From positions 4,296,501-4,360,500 of the forward strand of contig CP051237.1 in NCBI GenBank assembly GCA_017794825.1: 64,000 bases of DNA. The letters are read 5' to 3'. Numbering within the stretch: position 1 is the first letter of the stretch; each line of letters begins with the position of its first letter. This DNA is from Pararhizobium sp. Its GTDB lineage: Bacteria; Pseudomonadota; Alphaproteobacteria; Rhizobiales; Rhizobiaceae. The notes beneath the pieces were generated by a model. It worked only from the letters and a program-made list of their open reading frames with translations. It did not search any database and was not told where the DNA came from. This document shows positions 51,495 to 60,294 of the stretch, in pieces. Position numbers and translations under genes: made by a program.

Positions 51495-53108
51495 TCATCT
51501 TCCTGACGTGATCATGTCCGCCGCCTTTTCGGCGATCATGATTGTCGGCGCGTTTGTGTTGCCGCCGATGATCGTCGGCATGACCGAGGCGTCGACCACT
51601 CGAAGATTCCCGATGCCGTGAACCTTCAGTTGAGGATCGACAACAGCCGTCGCGTCTGTTCCCATGCGGCAGGTGCCCACGGGGTGGTAGATCGTATCGG
51701 AATGCAGACGAATCGATTGTCGAAGAGCCTCGTCGGAAAGGCCGCTGAACGGATAGAGATCGCTCTTTCGAAAAGGGGCGAGGGCGGGCGCCTCGCAGAT
51801 GGCGATGGCCTGGCGTGCGCCGGCGACCAGCGTGTTCATATCGGCGTCTTCCGACAGAAAACGCGGGTCGATGCTCGGCGCAGATTGCGGATCGGCGTCC
51901 CGCAACGTCACGGTTCCGCGCGACTTCGGCCGTAAAACACAGACATCGCAACTGTACCCGTGTCCCGTATGAAATTTTCTGGCGTGCCAGTCGACGATCC
52001 CTATTACGAAATGCAGCTGGATATCCGGGCGGATGAGATCCGGATCGGTCTTCAGGAACGCGCCGCCTTCGGCGAGCGGCGACGTCATCATGCCCGTACC
52101 GGTTCTTCGCCACGTCATGGCCTCCGTCGCCAGCTTGATCGCTCCCGCCAGGGAGTAGCCGAACATGTCCGTGGAGGCGCTGCGCGATATGATCGGGAAA
52201 TTGACATGGTCCTGCAGGTTTTGCCCGACGCCGGGTAGATCATGCCGCAGTTCGATGCCGTGACGTACGACCTCTTCCGCCGGGCCGACGCCCGAGAGCA
52301 TCAGCAACTGCGGCGACTGGAAAGCGCCAGCGCAGAGTATGACTTCGCGATTGGCCCGAATCTGTGTTTCTTGCCCGCGCTTCAGGCACCGCACGCCGGT
52401 CGCCTTGCCGTCCTCGATCACGATTTCCGTCGCCATCGACCTGGTCAGCACCTCCAGATTGGATCGTGTCAGCGCCGGATCGAGGTAGGCGTTGGCGGCC
52501 GAACACCGTTCTCCTTTTTTGTCGCCCTCGCTGAATTGCGTGACCTGATAGTAACCGACGCCTTCCTGCGTCGGCCCGTTGAAGTCGTCGTTGTAGGGGA
52601 TCTGACACTGGCGGCCGGCCTCGATGAAGGCTTGCGTGACAGACCTTGGCGAAGGCTGGTCGCAGACCTGCAGCGGTCCTTCGGCGCTGTGCAGGTCATC
52701 GTTTCCGCGCCGATTGCCTTCCGAAATCTTGAAATAGGGCAGCACGTCCGCGAAAGACCAGCCTTCGCAGCCGCCTGACGCCCAGTCGTCGTAATCGGTC
52801 GGATGGCCTCGGATATAGAGCATCGCATTGATGCTGCTGCTTCCGCCCAGTCCCTTGCCGCGCGGCTGGTAACCGCGGCGATTGCCGAGACCCGGTTGCG
52901 GCTCGGTCATGAAGGCCCAGTTGTTGATCCTGAAAGGCTTGCTTGGCGCCATGACGGCCAGCCCGGCTGGCGCCCTAACAAGTATGCTTTTGCAGTCGCC
53001 GCCAGCCTCCAATAGGCAGACCGTGTTTCCGGGGTTTTCGCTCAGGCGCGCCGCAAGAACCGATCCGGCAGACCCTCCGCCCACGATGATATAGTCGAAG
53101 TGATCCAT
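51495..53108 (-). CDS. GMC-family FAD alcohol/choline dehydrogenase-like oxidoreductase
   Basis: A 537-residue flavoprotein. The FAD-binding FDYIIVGGGSAGSVLAARL is at the N-terminus; YQPRGKGLGGSSSINAMLYI and AGAFQSPQLLMLSGVGP are the two GMC signatures. The catalytic His/Asn pair is expected in YHPVGTCRMG and IIGGNTNAPTI. It is closest to the AlkJ/BetA branch that oxidises primary alcohols. Substrate unknown. It stands alone between two terminating regions and has no evident operon partner; hemN ends 57 bases upstream of its start on the same strand. Confidence 0.88.
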   Translation of the reverse strand: MDHFDYIIVGGGSAGSVLAARLSENPGNTVCLLEAGGDCKSILVRAPAGLAVMAPSKPFRINNWAFMTEPQPGLGNRRGYQPRGKGLGGSSSINAMLYIRGHPTDYDDWASGGCEGWSFADVLPYFKISEGNRRGNDDLHSAEGPLQVCDQPSPRSVTQAFIEAGRQCQIPYNDDFNGPTQEGVGYYQVTQFSEGDKKGERCSAANAYLDPALTRSNLEVLTRSMATEIVIEDGKATGVRCLKRGQETQIRANREVILCAGAFQSPQLLMLSGVGPAEEVVRHGIELRHDLPGVGQNLQDHVNFPIISRSASTDMFGYSLAGAIKLATEAMTWRRTGTGMMTSPLAEGGAFLKTDPDLIRPDIQLHFVIGIVDWHARKFHTGHGYSCDVCVLRPKSRGTVTLRDADPQSAPSIDPRFLSEDADMNTLVAGARQAIAICEAPALAPFRKSDLYPFSGLSDEALRQSIRLHSDTIYHPVGTCRMGTDATAVVDPQLKVHGIGNLRVVDASVMPTIIGGNTNAPTIMIAEKAADMITSGR

Positions 53109-53165
53109 ATCGTTCCTCCCGAATGCATGGTCATCCAGAAGGTGAGGTTTGGCAAGCGATGAGGG

Positions 53166-54512
53166 TCAGACCGCCATGGAATGCCGGGCAGGGCCCTTGC
53201 CGAAATAGCTGTCGAACTGTGTCGCAATCATCCGGGCAAAGGGGCGACCTTCACTGGTGATTTGGTAACTACCGTCCTTGAAGCTGAAGATATTTCCTTC
53301 CGATGCGGCGAGTTCCGCCGCCTGCCGGAAAATAGGGAGCGACAGCGCCCCGAACCGGGCCTTCAGCGCTGTTTCCTCGAAGCCGAAGTCGCACATCAGC
53401 CGTTCGATGACCCAGGACCTTGCCCTGTCTTCCGCCGACTGTTCAAACCCGCGCACGGTCGCGAGGCCGGTTTCGTCGACCCGCCGCATATAGTCGGCGG
53501 TCGCCGGGCTGTTTTGCGCGTAGCCCTGCGGCAACTGGCTGATGGACGATGCGCCGAAACCGAGGAGGGCGGTCGCAGCGTCATTGGTATAGCCCTGAAA
53601 GTTCCGCTTGAGCCCGCCTTCGCGCGCCGCGATCGCCAGGGCGTCGTCAGGTCGCGCAAAATGATCGATGCCGATCGCCTCATACCCCGCATCCTGCAGC
53701 AGGCTTGATGCGAGCGACGCCTGGTCGAGGCGTTGCTTTTGTCCCGGCAACAGGTTCTCGTCGATCATGGTCTGGTGCTTCCGGATCCACGGGACATGTG
53801 CGTAACCGAACAGCGCCAGCCGGTCCGGCTCCAGGGAGACAGCGAGCTCAACGCTTCTTCGAACCGTTTCGAGAGTCTGGAGCGGCAAACCGTAAAGCAG
53901 GTCGAGATTGAGCGAATTGACACCGCGGGAGCGCAGCGCGTACACCACCTCCGCGGTCTCCTCGAACGTCTGTATGCGATTGATCGTCATCTGGATTTCC
54001 GGGTCGAAATCCTGCACGCCGAGGCTGGCGCGCGTCAGTCCGATCTCAGCCATGGCGTCGCATTTCTCCGGCGTCATGTCCGTAGGATCGATTTCCACGC
54101 AAATCTCCGCGCCGGGCTCAAAATCGAAATGCGAACGCAGATGCCGGGACAAGCCGACCAGATCTTCCGGGGTCAGCATGGTGGGCGACCCGCCGCCAAA
54201 ATGCAGGCGGGTCACACGAGCCCAGCCGTCAAGCCTCGACGCGGCGCAGGTGATTTCCCGCTTCAGGACATCAAGGTATTTGCGCACCGGTTCGTACCGG
54301 TTTGTCTGCTTGGTGGCGCACCCGCAAAACCAGCACAGGCGGTCGCAATAGGGGATATGGACATAAAGCGACAGCGAACTCTTCGGCGTGAGTTCAGACA
54401 GCCAGCGCGCATGGACGGTATCGTCAACTCCGGAATGAAAATGCGGGGCAGTCGGATAGCTGGTGTAGCGCGGCGCCATGCCTGCGAAGCGTTTTGGAAT
54501 TTCTGTCTGCAT
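53166..54512 (-). CDS. hemN: Oxygen-independent coproporphyrinogen III oxidase
   Basis: A 448-residue radical SAM enzyme of haem synthesis for low-oxygen conditions. The CxxxCxxC motif is in IPYCDRLCWFCGCATK, and LHFGGGSPTMLTPEDL and GLPLQTLETV follow the HemN pattern; its length fits true HemN rather than HemW. A perfect FNR/FixK box lies 66 bases before the ATG, and fnrN is divergent. It supplies haem for the cbb3 oxidase encoded nearby. Confidence 0.94.
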   Translation of the reverse strand: MQTEIPKRFAGMAPRYTSYPTAPHFHSGVDDTVHARWLSELTPKSSLSLYVHIPYCDRLCWFCGCATKQTNRYEPVRKYLDVLKREITCAASRLDGWARVTRLHFGGGSPTMLTPEDLVGLSRHLRSHFDFEPGAEICVEIDPTDMTPEKCDAMAEIGLTRASLGVQDFDPEIQMTINRIQTFEETAEVVYALRSRGVNSLNLDLLYGLPLQTLETVRRSVELAVSLEPDRLALFGYAHVPWIRKHQTMIDENLLPGQKQRLDQASLASSLLQDAGYEAIGIDHFARPDDALAIAAREGGLKRNFQGYTNDAATALLGFGASSISQLPQGYAQNSPATADYMRRVDETGLATVRGFEQSAEDRARSWVIERLMCDFGFEETALKARFGALSLPIFRQAAELAASEGNIFSFKDGSYQITSEGRPFARMIATQFDSYFGKGPARHSMAV

Positions 54513-54577
54513 CTGCCGGATCCTGTAGGAGGGGATTGTCGCCGCCGTAGTGATTGCAGATGTCTGGGCGCCCGGCT

Positions 54578-54591
54578 TTGATTCCGATCAA
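54578..54591. promoter_or_regulatory. FNR/FixK box upstream of hemN
   Basis: TTGATTCCGATCAA is a perfect match to TTGAT-N4-ATCAA. It lies between hemN (start 54512) and fnrN (start 54739). Its distance from hemN suits activation of that gene; it might also affect fnrN. Confidence 0.85.
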
Positions 54592-54738
54592 CTCTCGGTA
54601 TAGCGAGCGGGCCTTGTGGCAATATGCCATCCCGATTTTTTTTGAAATTGACGTTGGGAAACTGCAAATTAGAATAGTTGAATATGCCGACCACAAAGAA
54701 ATCACGAAATGACGTGATCGACGGGCCGGCTTTGAGGG

Positions 54739-55485
54739 ATGGCGATAGTCGTTATGAGCGGACAGCGTAAAGATATCCATAACTCGAACATTCCCGTCTT
54801 ATGCGAAGCCTGTGAAGCCAGACATAACGGCGTGTGCGGATCCCTCTCGACCGAACAACTCGCCTACCTGTCGAAAAATTCAGTGCGCAAATCTGTTGAG
54901 TCAGGCACGGAACTTATATCGGACGCGGAGAACTCCACCAATTATGCAAATATCCTGTCCGGTGTGGTCAAGCTGACCAAGATGATGCCTGATGGTCGCC
55001 AGCAGATCGTCGGTCTGCAATTTGCTCCCGATTTTCTCGGACGGCCTTTTCGCGCTTCGAGCCAGACCACGGCCGAGGCCACGACCGGCGTCAAACTTTG
55101 CAGTTTTCCGCGTTCTGTCGTCGACAAGATGATTCGGGAGACGCCGGAACTCGAACACAAGCTCCATGAGCAGGCGCTCGCCGAACTCGACGAGGCGCGC
55201 GAGTGGATGCTTACGCTTGGTCGCAAGACGGCGGCCGAGAAGGTGTCGAATTTCCTCTACATGATCGCCACCCATGTCGAACCGGGGGACAGTGAAGACG
55301 AAGAGCTGACTTTCGATCTGCCGCTGACCCGCGCGGATATCGCGGATTTTCTGGGGCTGACCATCGAGACCGTCAGCCGTCAATTGACCAAACTGCGCAA
55401 GGACGGCGTGATCCGGATCGTCAACAACCGCCATATCACTGTCCCGGATATCGAGCGATTGGCCTGGCGTGCTCAGGTCGACTGA
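54739..55485 (+). CDS. fnrN: FnrN-type oxygen-responsive regulator
   Basis: A 248-residue CRP/FNR-family regulator. Its cysteines C22, C25 and C33 (CEACEARHNGVC) plus C121 match the four ligands of an oxygen-labile [4Fe-4S] cluster, so this is an FNR/FnrN protein rather than FixK. The HTH carries TIETVSRQLTKLRKDG, whose ETVSR reads TTGAT half-sites. The start may be 54739 or the ATG at 54754. It should activate hemN, ccoNOQP and ccoGHI, all of which have matching boxes here. Confidence 0.93.
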   Translation: MAIVVMSGQRKDIHNSNIPVLCEACEARHNGVCGSLSTEQLAYLSKNSVRKSVESGTELISDAENSTNYANILSGVVKLTKMMPDGRQQIVGLQFAPDFLGRPFRASSQTTAEATTGVKLCSFPRSVVDKMIRETPELEHKLHEQALAELDEAREWMLTLGRKTAAEKVSNFLYMIATHVEPGDSEDEELTFDLPLTRADIADFLGLTIETVSRQLTKLRKDGVIRIVNNRHITVPDIERLAWRAQVD

Positions 55486-55574
55486 AGTCGGTTCTTGAGC
55501 AGTATCCATGCGGCGCCGGACCGTGACTCAGAGATAGCATGTCTCGGATTTCAGAATATAGTTTCGCCTGATAT

Positions 55575-55979
55575 TCAAAGGTTTGCGAAATGCGACTGCA
55601 TTCTTCGCGACCTGAAGAGAAAAAAGCTGATCCCGATATAAGCCGCATATTCCGCCGCCATGGCCAGATAACGTCCGCGGTTCGTCAAGAAGTCGATTGT
55701 CTCGATGAAGCAAAGTGTAGCCAGCACGGCGTAGGCGATCACCATTGCGAAAGGCGTGAGGCTCCAACGCGTAAAATATCCTGCGATGTATATCCATCCC
55801 GTCGCGGTAATGCCAATCCAGTGGAGCAACTGGACGCCTCTCGGAAACGCCGTGTTTTGCAGGGGGATAAAAGACACCCCGAAAAGATACTCGATCAGTC
55901 CGAGGGAACCCCACATGGCGAGAAAAATATTGGATGCGAGAATGAGATACGAAAAGGTGGAAGACGCAATGCTCTGCAT
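55575..55979 (-). CDS. Four-helix membrane protein of unknown function
   Basis: A 134-residue protein with four clear hydrophobic helices (about residues 9-34, 44-68, 75-96 and 104-121) and short loops. A charged C-terminus reads RSRRMQSHFANL. I do not recognise the family. It lies 38 bases downstream of the hemerythrin-like gene on the same strand and probably shares its transcript, which starts beside the FNR box of ccoN. A role in low-oxygen respiration or stress is a location-based guess. Confidence 0.7.
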   Translation of the reverse strand: MQSIASSTFSYLILASNIFLAMWGSLGLIEYLFGVSFIPLQNTAFPRGVQLLHWIGITATGWIYIAGYFTRWSLTPFAMVIAYAVLATLCFIETIDFLTNRGRYLAMAAEYAAYIGISFFLFRSRRMQSHFANL

Positions 55980-56017
55980 CGTTGGCGTTCCCGGGATCTG
56001 CTAAGTTAGGCATTTAC

Positions 56018-56500
56018 CTAGCAGTCATCCAGCAAGTTCGAAAGATATTCCCTTTCGTAGACACAATGCCTGCGAATCGCCTCGAAAACGCTGCGCAACA
56101 GGTATCCGGCTGCTTCCGGGTTCGCCGGTTGTCGTTCGCGGCCGAGTTCGCGCAGCAGCTCCGACAGTTCCTCCAGACGGAATTCGTCTTCCATGTGTTC
56201 CCCGCGAAACCGGCTGATCGCTCGTGACACAGGCTCGGCTAACGAAGCTCTGCGCAGGGCGCATGAAAACAGCACGTCTTCCTCGAAGCGATGCAGCTTT
56301 GTGACCATTGGAAGGAGAGCCTGCGCCAGTTCGGCGCATTCCATCCTGTCGTGCCGATCGGGCAGCAGGTCCGCGATCGTTTCGAGAATGTCGCACAGCT
56401 CCATCTGCAAATCATGAACCATGGCAAGGGCAGTCGCAGGGTCGGGCTCCGAGACCTCAAGGTTTCTCGCTCCTTTTGCCAGAAGTTCTAGAGCGCTCAT
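56018..56500 (-). CDS. Hemerythrin-like (HHE) cytoplasmic protein
   Basis: A 160-residue helical protein. The diiron-type pattern is visible as VHDLQMELCDILE, KLHRFEEDVLF, RGEHMEDEFRLEEL and RRHCVYEREYL, giving His and Glu/Asp in the expected helices. Such proteins sense or store oxygen or react with NO. The ATG at 56500 (MSALELLAKG) is preferred to a TTG 12 codons earlier. It is divergent from ccoN, and the FNR box at 56627 lies between, so microaerobic induction is likely. An inverted repeat (CTGCTA at 55998, TAGCAG at 56019) spans its stop codon. Confidence 0.78.
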   Translation of the reverse strand: MSALELLAKGARNLEVSEPDPATALAMVHDLQMELCDILETIADLLPDRHDRMECAELAQALLPMVTKLHRFEEDVLFSCALRRASLAEPVSRAISRFRGEHMEDEFRLEELSELLRELGRERQPANPEAAGYLLRSVFEAIRRHCVYEREYLSNLLDDC

Positions 56501-56626
56501 CCGCTGCACCGTTCTCCCCGCCGATCGCCGTTCCAACTCTTGTCAGGTGCGCCGTTTTGGGCGACAAATCTGGAATGGTTTTAAACCACCGCGAGACGAA
56601 TCTGCCTCGGTGGGAGATGACGCGCT

Positions 56627-56640
56627 TTGATCAGGATCAA
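56627..56640. promoter_or_regulatory. FNR/FixK box between the hemerythrin-like gene and ccoN
   Basis: TTGATCAGGATCAA is a perfect TTGAT-N4-ATCAA site. It lies 86 bases before the ccoN ATG and 127 bases before the hemerythrin-like start, so it can drive ccoNOQP and possibly the divergent pair too. Confidence 0.9.
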
Positions 56641-56725
56641 TGCGGCGTATCGTTGGAAGGGTAAGACCGGCGATACCGGGGGCGTTCGGCGCAGTCGGGC
56701 ATCGATATTCTGACAGGGGACGGAC

Positions 56726-58345
56726 ATGAATTTCGCAACCGAAACCATCATCATAGCCGTGGGGGCGTTCCTGGCGTTGCTGGGCGCGGCTTTCGCGCAG
56801 GACAGCCTTTTCGCCGCACATATGTGGGTGCTGTTCTTCGTGCTCCTTTGTGCTGTCGTGGTGCTGCTGCGCATGACGAAGTTCACCGCGGACGGCGTCG
56901 CCGTCATCGCGCCGGATCGCTCCGGTTACATGGATGGAGTTGTCCGCTACGGAACGATCGCCACGGTCTTCTGGGGTGTTGTCGGATTTCTCGTCGGGGT
57001 CGTTGCGGCGGCGCAGCTGGCCTTCCCGGATCTCAATATAGAACCTTGGTTCAACTTCGGACGGGTTCGTCCCCTCCATACCTCGGCCGTCATCTTCGCG
57101 TTCGGCGGAAATGCGCTGATCGCAACTTCCCTGTATGTCGTGCAGAGGACCAGCCGGGCGCGGCTGTTCGGCGGCAATCTCGCCTGGTTCGTGTTCTGGG
57201 GCTATCAGCTCTTCATCGTCATGGCGGCGACCGGCTATCTGCTCGGCATCACGGAAGGCCGCGAATACGCGGAGCCCGAATGGTATATCGACCTGTGGCT
57301 GACAGTTGTTTGGGTCGCCTATCTTGTCGTGTTTCTCGGGACGATCCTGAAACGCAAGGAGCCACATATCTATGTGGCCAACTGGTTCTACCTGTCCTTC
57401 ATCGTCACCATCGCCATGCTGCATGTGGTGAACAATCTTTCGATGCCCGTATCGCTCCTGGGCGCCAAGAGCTATTCGGTTTTCTCTGGCGTACAGGATG
57501 CGCTTACGCAATGGTGGTACGGCCACAACGCCGTGGGCTTCTTCCTCACCGCGGGCTTTCTCGGCATGATGTACTACTTCATCCCGAAGCAGGCAAACCG
57601 CCCTGTCTACTCCTACCGTCTGTCGATCATCCACTTCTGGGCGCTGATCTTTCTCTACATCTGGGCGGGACCGCACCACTTGCACTACACGGCGCTGCCC
57701 GACTGGGCCCAGACGCTCGGCATGGTGTTCTCCATCATGCTTTGGATGCCCAGCTGGGGCGGCATGATCAACGGCCTGATGACGCTGTCCGGCGCCTGGG
57801 ACAAGATCCGCACCGATCCGATCATCCGGATGATGGTGATTGCCGTCGCCTTCTACGGCATGTCCACCTTCGAGGGACCGATGATGTCGATCAAGGCCGT
57901 CAACAGCCTCAGCCACTACACAGACTGGACAATCGGCCACGTGCATTCGGGCGCGCTTGGATGGGTCGGAATGATATCCTTCGGAGCCGTTTACTTCCTG
58001 GTCCCGAGACTGTGGAATCGCGAGCGGCTCTATTCACTCAGAATGGTCAACTGGCACTTCTGGCTCGCCACGCTCGGTATCGTCATCTACGCGGCCGTCA
58101 TGTGGGTCGCCGGCATCCAGCAGGGTCTGATGTGGCGCGAATACGACAGTCAGGGTTTCCTCGTGTACTCCTTCGCTGAAACCGTGGCGGCCATGAAACC
58201 CTACTATATTGTGCGTACGCTCGGAGGCTTGCTCTATCTCGCTGGAGGAATCGTCATGGCCTACAACGTCACCATGACCATCCTTGGCCACCAGCGTCAG
58301 GAAACACCCATTCCCGGCAGCCAGCCGGTCGCGCAACCGGCTTGA
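56726..58345 (+). CDS. ccoN: cbb3-type cytochrome c oxidase subunit I
   Basis: A 539-residue haem-copper oxidase subunit holding haem b, haem b3 and CuB, with twelve or more helices. Haem-ligand and CuB histidines are in PLHTSAVIFAFGG, the QWWYGHNAVGFFLT segment and IWAGPHHLHYTALPDW; HVHSGALGWVGM follows. About 60 N-terminal residues with two extra helices precede the core, common in rhizobial FixN. It starts an operon with ccoO, ccoQ and ccoP under an FNR box. Confidence 0.96.
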   Translation: MNFATETIIIAVGAFLALLGAAFAQDSLFAAHMWVLFFVLLCAVVVLLRMTKFTADGVAVIAPDRSGYMDGVVRYGTIATVFWGVVGFLVGVVAAAQLAFPDLNIEPWFNFGRVRPLHTSAVIFAFGGNALIATSLYVVQRTSRARLFGGNLAWFVFWGYQLFIVMAATGYLLGITEGREYAEPEWYIDLWLTVVWVAYLVVFLGTILKRKEPHIYVANWFYLSFIVTIAMLHVVNNLSMPVSLLGAKSYSVFSGVQDALTQWWYGHNAVGFFLTAGFLGMMYYFIPKQANRPVYSYRLSIIHFWALIFLYIWAGPHHLHYTALPDWAQTLGMVFSIMLWMPSWGGMINGLMTLSGAWDKIRTDPIIRMMVIAVAFYGMSTFEGPMMSIKAVNSLSHYTDWTIGHVHSGALGWVGMISFGAVYFLVPRLWNRERLYSLRMVNWHFWLATLGIVIYAAVMWVAGIQQGLMWREYDSQGFLVYSFAETVAAMKPYYIVRTLGGLLYLAGGIVMAYNVTMTILGHQRQETPIPGSQPVAQPA

Positions 58346-58357
58346 GGGGTCTGAACA

Positions 58358-59092
58358 ATGTCATCCTTTCTCGACAAGCACAAAATTCTCGAAACCAACG
58401 CAACGCTGCTCCTGGTCTGCTCGCTTCTTGTGGTCACGATCGGCGGTGTCGTCGAAATCGCGCCTCTCTTCTACCTGCAGAACACCATCGAAAAGGTAGA
58501 AGGCATGCGGCCCTATTCGCCGCTGGAGCTTGCCGGACGCGATATCTATGTTCGCGAGGGATGCTACGTCTGCCACAGCCAGATGATTCGGCCGTTTCGC
58601 GACGAGGTCGAACGCTACGGACCCTATTCGCTGGCTGCTGAATCGATGTACGATCATCCCTTCCAGTGGGGCTCAAAACGGACGGGTCCGGACTTGGCGC
58701 GCGTCGGCGCACGATATTCCAACGAGTGGCATGTCCAGCATCTGATCGAGCCGCGTTCGGTGGTGCCGGAATCCATCATGCCGAGCTACAGCTTCCTGCT
58801 GGAAAAAGAGCTCGAGATTCGCGACATCGAGGGCCATCTGAAAGCCAACAGGATAGTGGGCGTACCTTACACGGACGAGATGCTGGAAAACGCTTACGCC
58901 GATCTCATCGCGCAGGCCAATCCGGACGCCGACACCGCCGGCGTGGAGGAACGCTATCCGAAAGCGGTTATCGCGGATTTCGACGGCAATCCTGCCCGGT
59001 TGACGGAAATGGACGCGCTCGTCGCCTATCTGCAGATGCTCGGCACGCTGGTTGATTTCTCCACATACGATCCAACCTCCGGATATCGCTAG
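58358..59092 (+). CDS. ccoO: cbb3-type cytochrome c oxidase subunit II (monohaem)
   Basis: A 244-residue membrane-anchored cytochrome c. One N-terminal helix (about residues 15-37) is followed by the haem-binding CYVCH in VREGCYVCHSQMIRPFRDE, with the axial Met probably in PESIMPSYSFL. It lies 12 bases after ccoN. Confidence 0.96.
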   Translation: MSSFLDKHKILETNATLLLVCSLLVVTIGGVVEIAPLFYLQNTIEKVEGMRPYSPLELAGRDIYVREGCYVCHSQMIRPFRDEVERYGPYSLAAESMYDHPFQWGSKRTGPDLARVGARYSNEWHVQHLIEPRSVVPESIMPSYSFLLEKELEIRDIEGHLKANRIVGVPYTDEMLENAYADLIAQANPDADTAGVEERYPKAVIADFDGNPARLTEMDALVAYLQMLGTLVDFSTYDPTSGYR

Positions 59093-59101
59093 GAGATCGT
59101 C

Positions 59102-59302
59102 ATGGATTACCAGTCGATGCGAACTTTCGCAGACAGTTGGGGGCTTCTCTTTCTGTTCCTGGTTTTCGTGGGGGTGATTATCTACACCTTCCGGCCCGGC
59201 AGCAAGAAAGAAGCGGACAAGATAGCCGAGATACCGTTGCAAGACGATGAATCTCCGGAAGAGAACGACAGGGAAGACGATGATGTCGGAAAAACACATT
59301 GA
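59102..59302 (+). CDS. ccoQ: cbb3-type oxidase small subunit CcoQ
   Basis: A 66-residue single-helix protein, MDYQSMRTFADSWG then a hydrophobic helix (about residues 15-31) and an acidic tail. CcoQ stabilises the oxidase complex. It lies nine bases after ccoO; its last 20 bases overlap the ccoP start. Confidence 0.92.
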   Translation: MDYQSMRTFADSWGLLFLFLVFVGVIIYTFRPGSKKEADKIAEIPLQDDESPEENDREDDDVGKTH

Positions 59303-60146
59303 CGAAATCAGCGGCGTCGAGACGACGGGACATGAGTGGGACGGCATCACCGAGCTCAACAATCCTCTTCCGCGCTGGTGGCTGTATTTCTTCTATGCAA
59401 CCATCGTCTGGGCGATCGGCTACAGCATTCTCTATCCGGCATGGCCGCTGATCAATTCCGCCACAACGGGCATTCTTGGCTATTCGAGCCGCGCCAGCGT
59501 CGCCGACGAAATGGCCAAGGCGGAAAAAGTGCAGGAAGTCTACGACAAACGGATCGAGGAGGAATCGCTCGAGAACATCCTCGCCGATCAGGAACTGCGT
59601 CAGTTCGCCGTGGCGGGCGGATCGGCTGCCTTCAAGATCAACTGCGTGCAGTGCCATGGCTCCGGCGCTCAAGGGGCGCCCGGCTATCCGAACCTGAACG
59701 ACGACAGCTGGATCTGGGGCGGCGACATCAATCAGATCTATCAGACCGTCGCCCATGGCGTGCGTTTCGACGGAGACGACGACACGCATTTCTCGGAAAT
59801 GCCGGCCTTTGGGGACATCCTCGATTCGCAACAGATTCGCGAAGTCTCCGCCTATATCGTCAGCTTGACCGGCGAGCCTTCCAATCCCGATCTGGTGGAG
59901 CCCGGAAAGCAGGTCTATCTCGACAACTGCGCTGCCTGTCATGGCGAAAACGCGCAAGGCGATATCGAGCAGGGCGCGCCCAATCTTGCCGATCAGATAT
60001 GGCTCTACGCCGGAACGGAGGCGGATATCGCGAAACAGATCGGAAAGCCGCAGCATGGCGTCATGCCGGCATGGTTGGGGCGCTTGGGCGATTCCACCGC
60101 CAAGCAGCTTGCCGTCTACGTTCATTCGCTCGGCGGGGGTCAGTAG
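59283..60146 (+). CDS. ccoP: cbb3-type cytochrome c oxidase subunit III (dihaem)
   Basis: A 287-residue protein with an N-terminal region containing HEWDGITELNNPLPRWW, a membrane helix (about residues 35-55), and two cytochrome c domains with haem sites CVQCH and CAACH. It delivers electrons to CcoO/CcoN. The start is one of two adjacent ATGs at 59280 and 59283. Confidence 0.95.
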   Translation: MSEKHIDEISGVETTGHEWDGITELNNPLPRWWLYFFYATIVWAIGYSILYPAWPLINSATTGILGYSSRASVADEMAKAEKVQEVYDKRIEEESLENILADQELRQFAVAGGSAAFKINCVQCHGSGAQGAPGYPNLNDDSWIWGGDINQIYQTVAHGVRFDGDDDTHFSEMPAFGDILDSQQIREVSAYIVSLTGEPSNPDLVEPGKQVYLDNCAACHGENAQGDIEQGAPNLADQIWLYAGTEADIAKQIGKPQHGVMPAWLGRLGDSTAKQLAVYVHSLGGGQ

Positions 60147-60194
60147 CGACGGGGCTCTTTCTGCGCCGGGAAGGTCTCTGCTGGCGAGCCGCAT

Positions 60195-60208
60195 TTGATC
60201 GGCGTCAA
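60195..60208. promoter_or_regulatory. FNR/FixK box before ccoG
   Basis: TTGATCGGCGTCAA differs from TTGAT-N4-ATCAA at one position. It lies 87 bases before the ccoG start in a 148-base gap after ccoP, suggesting that ccoGHI has its own low-oxygen promoter. Confidence 0.75.
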
Positions 60209-60294
60209 GGCGCAGACGAGCCCCAAATGTCATGACGCCAATGTGGCGGCCCTCGCAGATGTCGGGCCGCCGGTTTGCGTGACAGGAATGAATG

